In this document: piece after piece, positions 1 to 6,446 of the stretch | Layout: the number at the start of each line of letters is the position of its first letter | How positions within the stretch are numbered: the first letter of the stretch is position 1 | Assembly (NCBI GenBank): GCA_023129325.1 | Contig: JAGMCI010000012.1 | Coordinates: 1-37,849 of the forward strand | Reading direction: 5' to 3' | Length of the DNA stretch: 37,849 nucleotides | From: Caldifarciminota bacterium | GTDB lineage: Bacteria; Hydrothermota; UBA3073; JACQXS01; JAGMCI01 | Notes under the pieces: model-generated | Seen by the model: only the letters and a program-made list of their open reading frames with translations | Told to the model about the DNA's origin: nothing | Database searches by the model: none | Translations under genes and position numbers: made by a program

Positions 1-134
1 TAAGAAATATTTAATCCCCGAAACTTACTCAACCTCAATAGTAGGACCAAAAGTAGGTAAGAAAAATTTAGGAAAATAGAAATATAAACAAACTAGTGCA
101 ATGTCACTGAAGCATCTTTACAATTCAGACACCA

Positions 135-198
135 GGGTAGATGAGAGCCTCTGCTCTCCTCCCGCACATAATTATGTGCGGGAGGCTTCAACCTACCC
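135..198. repeat. Multi-hairpin GTAG-bracketed palindromic element
   Basis: The element opens with GGGTAG and closes with CTACCC. Between them are a hairpin (GAGAGC/GCTCTC) and a perfect 28-bp palindrome at 158-185 with core CCCGCACATAA/TTATGTGCGGG. The same core recurs inside lpxD near 12300, and a variant recurs near 13576. It lies just downstream of the anti-sigma gene and could also end its transcript, although no U-tract follows. The rest of 1-214 is AT-rich and I see no gene in it. Confidence 0.75.
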
Positions 199-214
199 CA
201 AAAACTCATCCTTC

Positions 215-739
215 TCAAATAACCCTACATAATGCACCGAAGCCTTTTGCAAAGGTGAGCCGAAGTCTTCGGTTGATAAGCAACGACGAAATCGAAAACA
301 GAACTGAATAGGCAACTGTGCCCCACATTATAAACGGATTTCTTATATCAAACGAAAAGTGATTGAGCGCCATCGTCAATCTATCAACCCAACTGCTGAA
401 CATAACTGGCTGCGGGTTGAAATACAATATAATCGCCACCACTACCCATGCTACCGCTCCAAAAGCAGCTGCCACTACTGGACGCCAGTTCAAGAAAGGC
501 TGCGCATAAACTGCTTCCTGCTCTGGAATGAGTGATAATACACGCTCGACGATGCCTGCCGGTGCCTCAACTAAAGGCCTGTGCACCAGCATGGTCTCTA
601 TTTCTTGCTGTAGAACAAATTCTTGTTTGCAAGTTGAACATTTTGCCAAATGCTCCCTCAATAATTTTTCTTCATCATTGCTTAAGTCCTTTGAAAAATA
701 TCTGACAATCAATTTCCTGAATCCCCGGCACTCACTCAT
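215..739 (-). CDS. Zinc-finger anti-sigma factor, membrane-bound
   Basis: This is the probable membrane anti-sigma factor for the ECF sigma factor encoded just upstream; its start overlaps the sigma stop by 4 nt, so the two are translationally coupled. The N-terminus carries a zf-HC2/ZAS-type zinc-binding motif: Cys4, then His30, Cys34 and Cys37 (H-x3-C-x2-C) in a helical domain. A linker of about 35 residues leads to a hydrophobic segment at about 87-107 and a second at about 136-155, so the protein probably crosses the membrane twice. In this family the cytoplasmic zinc domain sequesters the sigma factor until an envelope signal releases it. The signal cannot be inferred. The family call is firm; the partner is inferred from gene order. 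Confidence 0.85.
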   Translation of the reverse strand: MSECRGFRKLIVRYFSKDLSNDEEKLLREHLAKCSTCKQEFVLQQEIETMLVHRPLVEAPAGIVERVLSLIPEQEAVYAQPFLNWRPVVAAAFGAVAWVVVAIILYFNPQPVMFSSWVDRLTMALNHFSFDIRNPFIMWGTVAYSVLFSISSLLINRRLRLTFAKGFGALCRVI

Positions 740-1296
740 AATACCCCCAACTTTTTCATCTTTTCTCTTAAATCTTCCTTAGCTCTAAATAAGTAAGTTT
801 TTACAGTCCCTATGGGAATACCCATTATCTCACTTATTTCATTATAGGAAATGTCCTCAAAATAATAAAAGTTTAACACCATGCGATACTTTTCCGGCAT
901 AGTATCTACTATTTTGTGTAAAACACCTTCCCGTTCTTTCTTTAAAACCATTGTATCAACGCCCATCTTTTTACTGGAAAGGTTATACATAGTATCAATC
1001 GGTTCATAAGATTCCAACGGGTCTCTCTTGGCCGCCCTGATGTAATCCAGGCAATGATTATACGTAATCCGATACATCCATGTCGAAAACTTGGAACGCT
1101 CATCAAAGTGCTGGATATTCTGATAAATCTTTAAGAATATGTCTGCTGTCAAATCATTGACTCTTTCCTTATTAAAGACCATCCGATTCACAATTGTATA
1201 AATCATATTCTTATACCCCTTGAAAAGCTCCTCAAATGCCCGTTTATCGCCATTTTTAAGCCTCGTAATAAAATCATGATTTTTTTTGCTCCACAT
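736..1296 (-). CDS. ECF-type RNA polymerase sigma factor
   Basis: A 186-aa sigma-70 family protein of the extracytoplasmic-function group. Region 2 spans about 20-90 and includes the -10-recognition segment around FSTWMYRITYNHCLDYIR. Region 4 spans about 127-180 with the helix-turn-helix YNEISEIMGIPIGTVKTYLF. No region 1 or 3 is present, as expected for this group. The chosen start places region 2.1 at its usual distance from the N-terminus. There is no Shine-Dalgarno sequence; a TGAAAC-N16-CGTC promoter ends only 8 nt before the ATG, which suggests a leaderless, autoregulated transcript. The anti-sigma gene follows with a 4-nt overlap. The same promoter type drives the divergent genes at 1444-1926, the likely regulon core. 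Confidence 0.93.
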   Translation of the reverse strand: MWSKKNHDFITRLKNGDKRAFEELFKGYKNMIYTIVNRMVFNKERVNDLTADIFLKIYQNIQHFDERSKFSTWMYRITYNHCLDYIRAAKRDPLESYEPIDTMYNLSSKKMGVDTMVLKKEREGVLHKIVDTMPEKYRMVLNFYYFEDISYNEISEIMGIPIGTVKTYLFRAKEDLREKMKKLGVL

Positions 1297-1304
1297 AATA
1301 CTAT

Positions 1305-1330
1305 GACGAACAAATTGTCATTTTGTTTCA
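1305..1330 (-). promoter_or_regulatory. ECF-type promoter of the sigma factor gene
   Basis: On the minus strand the -35 TGAAAC (1330-1325) and the -10 CGTC (1308-1305) are separated by exactly 16 nt. This matches the consensus of Bacillus SigM/SigX/SigW-type ECF factors. The -10 ends 8 nt before the ATG at 1296, so transcription should start at or within a base or two of the start codon. The -35 and -10 regions also form an imperfect inverted repeat (GAAACAAA/TTTGTTC). Confidence 0.8.
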
Positions 1331-1366
1331 ACTATAATAAATTTTTTCCGAAAAAGCAACTTTTTT

Positions 1367-1392
1367 TGAAACAAATAGGCAACTGTTTCGTC
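1367..1392 (+). promoter_or_regulatory. ECF-type promoter of the divergent small-protein operon
   Basis: A -35 TGAAAC (1367-1372), a 16-nt spacer and a -10 CGTC (1389-1392) face away from the sigma gene. The 25 nt from GAAAC to CGTC match the sigma gene's own promoter at 19 positions. The start site would fall near 1399, giving a leader of about 45 nt with an AAGGAGG ribosome binding site. As in the other copy, there is internal dyad symmetry (GAAACA/TGTTTC). Confidence 0.8.
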
Positions 1393-1443
1393 AAATTAGT
1401 GAAATGAAGAAAAAATTAACCAAAAAACAAAAAGGAGGGAGTC

Positions 1444-1539
1444 GTGATTAAGCTTGTTAAGGGACTTTTAATAGGAATAGGATTTACAGTGGTCTACCTA
1501 TTTTGTATCACCTATACACTGTATCTCATCAGGTTTTAA
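1444..1539 (+). CDS. Small single-pass membrane protein (31 aa)
   Basis: A GTG-started frame of 31 codons, starting 3-4 nt after a strong AAGGAGGGA ribosome binding site. The product begins MIKLVKGLLIGIGF and is almost entirely one hydrophobic helix with Lys at the N-terminal side and Arg at the C-terminus. It is the first gene after the ECF promoter and lies 18 nt before the next membrane-protein gene. I recognise no family. The ribosome binding site, tight spacing and coherent transmembrane composition argue that it is real; it may work with the neighbouring membrane protein or be a small stress peptide. Confidence 0.6.
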   Translation: MIKLVKGLLIGIGFTVVYLFCITYTLYLIRF

Positions 1540-1557
1540 CTAAAGAAAGGAGGAAAG

Positions 1558-1926
1558 ATGGAAGACATTTTGGCATTACTTATACCTATCTTGGCCGTTG
1601 GAATGAGTTTGCTCATACCCATACTAGTTATCTATTTTGAATTTCGGAAAAAGATGCTCAAAACCAAAGAAAGGATGCTGGCAATTGAGAAAGGTGTCCC
1701 ATTACCGCCAGAACCACCAGAGCCTCCCAAGAAGCCAGTGACACCATTGGATACCTTACGCAAAGGCTTTGTCTGCCTCGGCATCGGGGTGGCACTGGTT
1801 ATCTTTACACTGGTCGCGGATATTTCCAAATGGTTCATGGGCGGCGGATTGGCTTTGCTCTTTATCGGCACTGCTCTCGTTCTCTGGTACGGAGTCGCTA
1901 CACGCAAAGAAAAACAGCAATCCTGA
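1558..1926 (+). CDS. DUF6249-like two-helix membrane protein
   Basis: A 122-aa protein preceded by a good AAAGGAGGA ribosome binding site. Residues about 4-28 form a first membrane helix. A basic segment (RKKMLKTKERMLAIEKG) follows, then a proline-rich linker (VPLPPEPPEPPKKP) and two further hydrophobic stretches around 70-90 and 92-112. The layout of an N-terminal helix, the 'KERMLAIEKG' segment and C-terminal helices matches DUF6249 proteins, which often sit beside ECF sigma/anti-sigma pairs. It is co-transcribed with the 31-aa protein from the ECF promoter. Its function is unknown; an envelope-stress role is inferred from context. Confidence 0.7.
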   Translation: MEDILALLIPILAVGMSLLIPILVIYFEFRKKMLKTKERMLAIEKGVPLPPEPPEPPKKPVTPLDTLRKGFVCLGIGVALVIFTLVADISKWFMGGGLALLFIGTALVLWYGVATRKEKQQS

Positions 1927-1944
1927 AGCATCAAACTTAGCTGC

Positions 1945-1980
1945 GGGGCGTCGACATGTAATTAAACATGTAAACGCCCC
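1945..1980 (+). terminator. Possible terminator after the ECF-controlled operon
   Basis: GGGGCGT (1945-1951) pairs with ACGCCCC (1974-1980), and an inner ACATGT/ACATGT pair extends the stem. A pyrimidine/T-rich tract (catttctttttgg) follows, as in rho-independent terminators. It could equally be another palindromic repeat reused as a terminator. Confidence 0.5.
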
Positions 1981-2279
1981 CATTTCTTTTTGGATTCTTC
2001 TTTTACTCTTTATACCCTTTAGTCTTTAATGTTTTAGAACTTTAAAGATTAGAAATGAAATTTGTTTGGCTCACAGTTTATAGTTTTACTTCTTCATCCA
2101 TACCCTGCAGAACATTTGCAACCCGATCTCCATGGTTGGAGTGAAATAAAAACCATATCTACCTCAATCCTATAGGGGACTCGTCGGGAAACCTCGCCAA
2201 AATAACTTGACAAATGGAAAGAACTATGATAATAAAATACTCAGATATCTGAAATTCGGTAATAACAAACTGTATAAAT
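1981..2279. other. Gene-free stretch before the phosphomannomutase gene
   Basis: Together with the terminator this makes a 353-nt gap. No convincing coding frame or RNA family was recognised. It holds a small hairpin (CTCCA/TGGAG near 2130), a GC-richer patch around 2176-2200 whose role is unclear, and TTGACA at 2207-2212 followed by an AT-rich GATAAT/TAATAA stretch at 2228-2235. The last pair is the best candidate promoter for the next gene, although the spacer is 15-17 nt depending on which -10 is used. Confidence 0.5.
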
Positions 2280-3719
2280 ATGGTAATGAATCCTAATATA
2301 TTCAGGACTTATGATATTAGAGGGGTGGCAGATACTGACCTTAAAGATAAGGTTGTGTATAAACTTGGACAAGCTTACGGAACATATATAAGTGGGAAGT
2401 GGGAAGTGGGAAGTGGGAAGTGGGAAGTGGGAAGTGGGAAGTTAGAAATTGGGATTGGGCAAGATGTGAGGTTGTCTTCGCCAAGAATTGCTAAAGCATT
2501 AATTCAAGGAATAATTGATACGGGAGTTAATGTAGTTGATTTGGGAGTTATCCCAACTCCTGTGCTCTATTTCTCTATTTTTCATTATAATTACGATGGT
2601 GGAATAATGGTCACCGGTAGCCATAATCCTAAAGAATATAATGGATTTAAAGTTTTAAAAGGAAAAGAAACTATTTATGGTGAAGAAATACAGAAACTCA
2701 GAAAGCTAATTGAAACAGAAAATTTCATGCAAGGTAAAGGTAAATTAACAAAAAAAGAGCCAGTTGCAGATTACATAAATTTTGTTAAAGGAAAAATAAA
2801 AATCAATCCACCTCAGGCGGAAAAGAAACTTGTAATTGACCCTGGTAATGGGACTTGTGGTCCAATTGCAAGTCAAATTTTTAAAGACCTTGGTTGTGAA
2901 ATAGAATGTATTCATTGTGAGCCAGATGGCAATTTTCCTGCTCATCTACCTGACCCTACTATTCCAGAATATACGCAGGATTTGATAAAAAGGGTGCGCA
3001 ATACTAAAGCAGATTTTGGCATAGGCTACGATGGGGATGGGGATAGAATTGGAGTTATAGATGAACTTGGTAATATAATATGGGGTGACAAATTACTTGG
3101 TTTATTTGCAAAACCTGTTTTAAAAGAATATCCTGGAGCTCCTATAATATTTGAAGTGAAGTGTTCTGAAGGACTCATAGAATACATAAAATCTTTAGGA
3201 GGCAGACCACTGATGTGGAAAACTGGACATTCATTAATAAAGGCAAAAATGAAAGAAGAAAATTCCCCATTAGCTGGTGAGATGTCAGGACATATGTTCT
3301 TTGCTGACAACTATTATGGATACGATGATGCAATATTTGCTTCTCTAAGATTGCTTGAAATTTTAGCCTCAGAAAAAAGGACACTTTCAGAACTTATAAG
3401 TGAAATTCCAGCTTACTATTCAACTCCTGAAATTAGAATTGACTCTGAAGACGAACTCAAATTTGAGCTTGTAGATAAAATAAAGAATTACTTTAAATCT
3501 AAATATCCCGTAATAGACATAGATGGTGCAAGAATAAAATTCAAAGATGGCTGGGGACTTGTCAGGGCTTCAAATACACAGCCAATCCTTGTCTTAAGAT
3601 TTGAAGCCAAAACTAAAAAAAGACTTGAAGAGATAAAAAAAGAAGTAACGGATAAACTATTAGGAACCATGGATAAACACCAATACTATAAATCCGAAAT
3701 CCTAATTTCTAAATCCTAA
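2280..3719 (+). CDS. manB: Phosphomannomutase/phosphoglucomutase
   Basis: An alpha-D-phosphohexomutase that interconverts hexose 6- and 1-phosphates; with manC at 31.8 kb it would supply GDP-mannose. Landmarks: active-site phosphoserine loop TGSHNP (Ser114), metal loop DGDGDR (251-256), sugar-specificity loop GEMSGH (333-338) and C-terminal phosphate-binding RASNTQP (429-435). All four domains are present. Two oddities come from repeats. Residues about 38-56 (SGKWEVG repeated) are translated from a heptamer tandem array and lengthen the loop before the IGQDVRLSS strand. The last nine or so residues come from a dispersed 27-nt repeat. The start could be the first ATG or the one two codons later; no clear ribosome binding site decides. 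Confidence 0.93.
   Translation: MVMNPNIFRTYDIRGVADTDLKDKVVYKLGQAYGTYISGKWEVGSGKWEVGSGKLEIGIGQDVRLSSPRIAKALIQGIIDTGVNVVDLGVIPTPVLYFSIFHYNYDGGIMVTGSHNPKEYNGFKVLKGKETIYGEEIQKLRKLIETENFMQGKGKLTKKEPVADYINFVKGKIKINPPQAEKKLVIDPGNGTCGPIASQIFKDLGCEIECIHCEPDGNFPAHLPDPTIPEYTQDLIKRVRNTKADFGIGYDGDGDRIGVIDELGNIIWGDKLLGLFAKPVLKEYPGAPIIFEVKCSEGLIEYIKSLGGRPLMWKTGHSLIKAKMKEENSPLAGEMSGHMFFADNYYGYDDAIFASLRLLEILASEKRTLSELISEIPAYYSTPEIRIDSEDELKFELVDKIKNYFKSKYPVIDIDGARIKFKDGWGLVRASNTQPILVLRFEAKTKKRLEEIKKEVTDKLLGTMDKHQYYKSEILISKS
2391..2446 (+). repeat. Heptamer tandem repeat inside phosphomannomutase
   Basis: Seven perfect copies of AGTGGGA (2391-2439) are followed by one degenerate copy (AGTTAGA). Three units make 21 nt, so translation gives the seven-residue repeat SGKWEVG. 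Gain or loss of one unit would shift the frame. Related arrays lie in pyrK, bamA, mltG and two neighbouring genes. Confidence 0.95.
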
Positions 3720-3850
3720 ACAATGCCTAAATTCTAATTCTTCAAATTTCAAACTTTTGAGAAATTGGAATTTAAGATTTATTTAGAATTTCGGATTTCG
3801 TGCTTAGGATTTCTCATATTTATCTGTGTTCGTCTGTGGTTTTATATAAA
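3688..3850. repeat. Foldback dispersed repeat covering the manB 3' end
   Basis: Twenty-seven nt at 3688-3714 recur exactly, inverted, at 28800-28826. A second block ending in 'cttaggatttctcat' (about 3799-3820) matches, inverted, 28670-28691 with one mismatch. It ends in ATCTGTGTTCGTCTGTGG, the common terminal motif of this repeat class. It overlaps the manB stop codon and reaches almost to the next gene's start. Confidence 0.8.
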
Positions 3851-3855
3851 AGTGA

Positions 3856-4425
3856 ATGAGTAAGTTAATCTGTGGCTTAATATTTTTACTTCTAATTTCT
3901 GGATGTGCAGAGCGAGTCACCTCAAGCGGAGATTTAAAAATGATTTGCAATCGTGATTATGCTAAAACTTTATATAAACTTTTAGGAAAAGCTAAACATA
4001 CAGTGCATATTGCAATGTATAGTGTTAGTTGTAATCCAAAAGACTCTAAAAGTATGAAAACTTGCCTAAAGCTCTGCAATGAACTGACAAAAGCTAAAAA
4101 AAGAGGCATAGATTGTAAAATCATACTTGATGTTTCAGACTGGAATATCAAGAATACTAAAAAGAATATTGGTTTTGGAAGACTCCTAAGAAATGAGGGA
4201 ATTGAAGTATATTATGACCCACCTGACATAACAACACATTCCAAACTCATTATTATTGACAGCACTTTTATCTTAATTGGCTCAACAAACTGGACTTATT
4301 GGGCATTTGAGAGAAATAATGAAGCTAATGTGCTTATAAATTCTTATGAATTAGGATGTGCATTTGAGACCTATTTTAGCTCTCTCCTATCCAAATCAAG
4401 CCCAAAATCCCCTTTTAAAGATTAA
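3856..4425 (+). CDS. HKD-family (phospholipase D-like) nuclease lipoprotein
   Basis: A 189-aa protein with a lipoprotein signal: hydrophobic residues 4-15, then LISGC with Cys17 as the lipidation site. The mature part holds one HxK(x4)D motif (His128, Lys130, Asp135), followed by GSTNW (142-146) and a downstream Glu, as in phospholipase D superfamily nucleases. With only one HKD motif, it would have to dimerise to form an active site, like the Nuc endonuclease. Substrate (DNA, RNA or lipid) cannot be told from sequence. The lipid anchor places it on the periplasmic side or outer membrane. A repeat-derived AT-rich leader precedes it, with no clear ribosome binding site. Confidence 0.85.
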   Translation: MSKLICGLIFLLLISGCAERVTSSGDLKMICNRDYAKTLYKLLGKAKHTVHIAMYSVSCNPKDSKSMKTCLKLCNELTKAKKRGIDCKIILDVSDWNIKNTKKNIGFGRLLRNEGIEVYYDPPDITTHSKLIIIDSTFILIGSTNWTYWAFERNNEANVLINSYELGCAFETYFSSLLSKSSPKSPFKD

Positions 4426-4435
4426 TCCCGGAGAG

Positions 4436-4525
4436 TAAACCACGGATTAGACAGATTGGACGGATTTTATAAATATATACCATTCGTGTTCATTCGATTA
4501 ATTCGTGTAAATTCGTGGTTTATTT
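4436..4525. repeat. Dispersed CCACGGATT-type intergenic repeat
   Basis: Begins 'aaccacggattagacagattgg' and ends 'aattcgtgtaaattcgtgg', so the ends are inverted (CCACG/CGTGG). Internal units such as TTCGTG and GATTAGA recur imperfectly. It is the same repeat class as the stretches near 5440, 9900, 13710 and 28640. It lies directly upstream of the tRNA promoter. Confidence 0.65.
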
Positions 4526-4528
4526 TTC

Positions 4529-4556
4529 TTGACAATTATTTAGTTTATGCTATTAT
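4529..4556 (+). promoter_or_regulatory. Promoter of tRNA-Arg/parB
   Basis: TTGACA (4529-4534), a 16-nt spacer and TATTAT (4551-4556) preceded by TG (extended -10). The start site would be about 2-3 nt before the tRNA. Confidence 0.8.
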
Positions 4557-4564
4557 TTTACAAG

Positions 4565-4637
4565 GCGCCTGTAGCTCAATTGGATAGAGCAGCGGCCTCC
4601 GGAGCCGCGAGCGGGGGTTCGAATCCTCTCAGGCGCA
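4565..4637 (+). tRNA. tRNA-Arg (anticodon CCG)
   Basis: A complete cloverleaf can be drawn. The acceptor stem is GCGCCTG/CAGGCGC with discriminator A, and the D-arm is GCTC/GAGC. The anticodon arm is GCGGC-CTCCGGA-GCCGC with anticodon CCG, reading codon CGG. The T-arm loop is TTCGAAT on a five-pair stem containing G-U pairs. CCA is not encoded. The parB start codon follows the discriminator base after only 6 nt, so the two are presumably one transcript. Confidence 0.96.
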
Positions 4638-4643
4638 TTAGAA

Positions 4644-5432
4644 ATGAAGAAAAGAAAAGCTCTTGGAAGAGGATTAGCGGCTCTTATCCCGGAAAGGGAA
4701 AATATTGTCGCCCTTAATGTAGCTGATATCTTACCTAATCCTTATGAAATAAGAAAAGACACGGGTAATATTTCTGAACTTATATCTTCAATTAAAGAAA
4801 AAGGAATAATTGAACCTATTGTAGTCCGTCATACTACTCAAGGATATGAACTTGTATGCGGTGGCAGAAGACTCGTGGCATGCAAGGAATTAGATATCAA
4901 AGAAATTCCCGTAGTAGTAAAAGATATAAACGACAGGGAGCTTTTTGAAATTTCTCTTGTTGAAAACCTGCAACGCAAGAATTTAAATCCAATAGAAGAA
5001 GCTGAAGCTTATGAAGTCTTGATAAATGAATTTGGGCTTTCTCACCAAGAAATTGCACATCAAGTTGGCAAAAATAGGACTACTATAACAAATACTTTAA
5101 GATTACTTAATCTGCCTCCTGAGGTCAAACTCTGGCTTAAGCAAGACAAGCTCACTGCCGGGCATGCCAGGGCATTGCTTCAGGTTAAATCAAAAGAAGC
5201 TATAATTAAGCTTGCTGAGCGGATTTTGAAACAGAAGATTTCTGTTAGAGTTGTTGAAAAGGCTGTTAAATCAAAAGCTCCTTTCTTGCTTAAGCTTGAG
5301 AAAGAACTATCAAGTCTTTTTAATACAAAAATTAGGATTATTAAAGGTAAAAAGAAGGGTAAAATAGAAATTGAATTTCACGGAGATGCCGATTTTTCAA
5401 GGATAATCAAGAAGCTGGGAATAACTCTTTAA
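4644..5432 (+). CDS. parB: ParB-family chromosome-partitioning protein
   Basis: A 262-aa ParB/Spo0J CTP-dependent DNA clamp that loads at parS sites. The N-terminal KALGRGLAALIP is typical of chromosomal ParB. The ParB/sulfiredoxin domain follows, with CGGRR at 72-76 (usually GERR) and ENLQRKNLNPIEEA at 107-120. A helix-turn-helix lies at about 133-155 and a short C-terminal dimerisation region ends the protein. parA is not adjacent, unlike the usual arrangement. The ATG lies 6 nt after tRNA-Arg with no ribosome binding site of its own, so tRNA 3' processing would leave an almost leaderless parB message. I saw no obvious parS in the vicinity. Confidence 0.95.
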   Translation: MKKRKALGRGLAALIPERENIVALNVADILPNPYEIRKDTGNISELISSIKEKGIIEPIVVRHTTQGYELVCGGRRLVACKELDIKEIPVVVKDINDRELFEISLVENLQRKNLNPIEEAEAYEVLINEFGLSHQEIAHQVGKNRTTITNTLRLLNLPPEVKLWLKQDKLTAGHARALLQVKSKEAIIKLAERILKQKISVRVVEKAVKSKAPFLLKLEKELSSLFNTKIRIIKGKKKGKIEIEFHGDADFSRIIKKLGITL

Positions 5433-5801
5433 TTTCAAGCCACAGATTTCACAGATTAAGACTGTATTTTCATCTCACGAAACCACGAAAGCCCTGAAAC
5501 ACGAAAAAAGAATTACCTGCCTCGCCTTGCGAGTCAAGGCGGGGACGCAGATTGACACAGAAGCTTATCGGATAGCACGAATTCATAAATATTAACAGGG
5601 ATTCTAATAGATTGAAAGAGATTCGTTCTGATTCACCAGGATTCTTCAAATCCAGTTTCTATTTTTATCTCTTAATTTCTCTTTAAATCCCTGTTGATTT
5701 TATTTAATCTGTGGTCTCTTAAAGAAATATATAAATTAAATCACTTTGTGTCCTCTGTGGTTTGCCGCATTAAATTAAAAATTAGTAGTCCGTCCCCAAT
5801 T
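5433..5801. repeat. Foldback repeat mosaic, no gene (369 nt)
   Basis: The stretch is built of nested inverted pieces. CCACAGATT near 5440 pairs with AATCTGTGG near 5707, and AACAGGGATT near 5595 pairs with AATCCCTGTT near 5690. Between them are CACGAAACCACGAAAG-type units and a GC-rich hairpin (CGCCTT 5523-5528/AAGGCG 5536-5541). No coding frame or RNA gene was recognised. It separates convergent genes, so it may also end both transcripts. Confidence 0.7.
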
Positions 5802-6293
5802 TTATTCGTTTAGCACAAAGAGTTTTATTTTGCCAGAGGGTGTTTTTTCTGATAGAGGCTTGCCAGATTTATCAAATCCTATAACTCCATAAGCTATAGG
5901 CAGGGTATCACCTGGAGCAATAAAGTAACCATAAGCCATAGCTCCCGGACCGCCATGCAGTCTACCATTCTTACTATCAGGAGATTGTTCTTTGGGTTCC
6001 TCTTTTGAGTCGTATTGGAATATTTGGATATTTCCTTTCTCAACTGGTTTGCCAGTATAGGGATTCAAAGGACAGGTAAGAAAAGTTTCAAAATCCTTTA
6101 ACTCTACAGGAAATTTCCCTTCATTGTAAGCTGCATAATTCTCTATAGCTGCACGCAAGGTATACATATTTACCCTTGCCTGATAGCGTTTGCTTATACT
6201 TGCACTTTCTTTGTACTGCGGATAACCAAGGAGCCATATTAAGAGACAAATACTGACTCCAATTAAAATCTCAAGTAGTGGAAATTTTTTCAT
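5802..6293 (-). CDS. Type IV pilin/pseudopilin-like protein
   Basis: A 163-aa protein starting MKKFPLLEILIGVSICLLIWLL. This resembles the class III signal of pilins and type II secretion pseudopilins, with a Glu at the +5-like position in a long hydrophobic helix, but the Gly normally before the cleavage site is missing. A periplasmic domain follows with the N-terminal alpha helix (ARVNMYTLRAAIENYAAYNEGKFP) seen in GspG-like proteins. An AGGAGGGAAG ribosome binding site supports the start at 6293; an upstream in-frame extension runs into a palindromic repeat array and is rejected. There are no secretion or pilus assembly genes nearby. Whether it is processed by prepilin peptidase is uncertain. 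Confidence 0.65.
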   Translation of the reverse strand: MKKFPLLEILIGVSICLLIWLLGYPQYKESASISKRYQARVNMYTLRAAIENYAAYNEGKFPVELKDFETFLTCPLNPYTGKPVEKGNIQIFQYDSKEEPKEQSPDSKNGRLHGGPGAMAYGYFIAPGDTLPIAYGVIGFDKSGKPLSEKTPSGKIKLFVLNE

Positions 6294-6308
6294 CTTCCCT
6301 CCTTTTTT

Positions 6309-6446
6309 GGAGTGCAAAAACCATGTTTTTGCATGCAACGACACAGTCGTTGCACTCCATAGCACGATTTAAAATCGTGCCTACATTTGCCGAGGGCGAG
6401 CCTCGGCGCTACATTTTCTCTAACAAACCCTAAAGGGTTCGGCTAC
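6309..6446 (-). repeat. Tandem array of GTAG/GGAG hairpins (REP-like)
   Basis: Read on the minus strand there are three GTAG-plus-hairpin units: GTAG with an imperfect AACCC/GGGTT stem; GTAG with GCCGAGG/CCTCGGC; and GTAG with GCACGATTT/AAATCGTGC. They are followed by a cloverleaf bounded by GGAGTGCAA/TTGCACTCC that contains two hairpins (GCAACGAC/GTCGTTGC and GCAAAAAC/GTTTTTGC). A 5' GTAG or GGAG before a hairpin is the hallmark of REP elements processed by RAYT transposases. The first GTAG supplies the TAG stop codon of the dCMP deaminase gene. Confidence 0.8.

Noticed and set aside
1632-2029. Open frames antisense to or overlapping the DUF6249-like gene
   Set aside because: They lack ribosome binding sites and recognisable composition; shadows of the real gene.
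1981-2279. Riboswitch or small RNA upstream of manB
   Set aside because: A small hairpin and a GC patch exist, but no known riboswitch core could be recognised.
2391-2446. CRISPR array
   Set aside because: The heptamers are contiguous, without spacers, and there are no cas genes.
6309-6358. tRNA-like gene in the two-hairpin cloverleaf
   Set aside because: It has only two inner hairpins and none of the T-loop or anticodon features; it fits a palindromic repeat better.
5802-6365. Longer N-terminus for the pilin-like protein
   Set aside because: The extension runs through the hairpin array. AGGAGGGAAG and the hydrophobic N-terminus support 6293.
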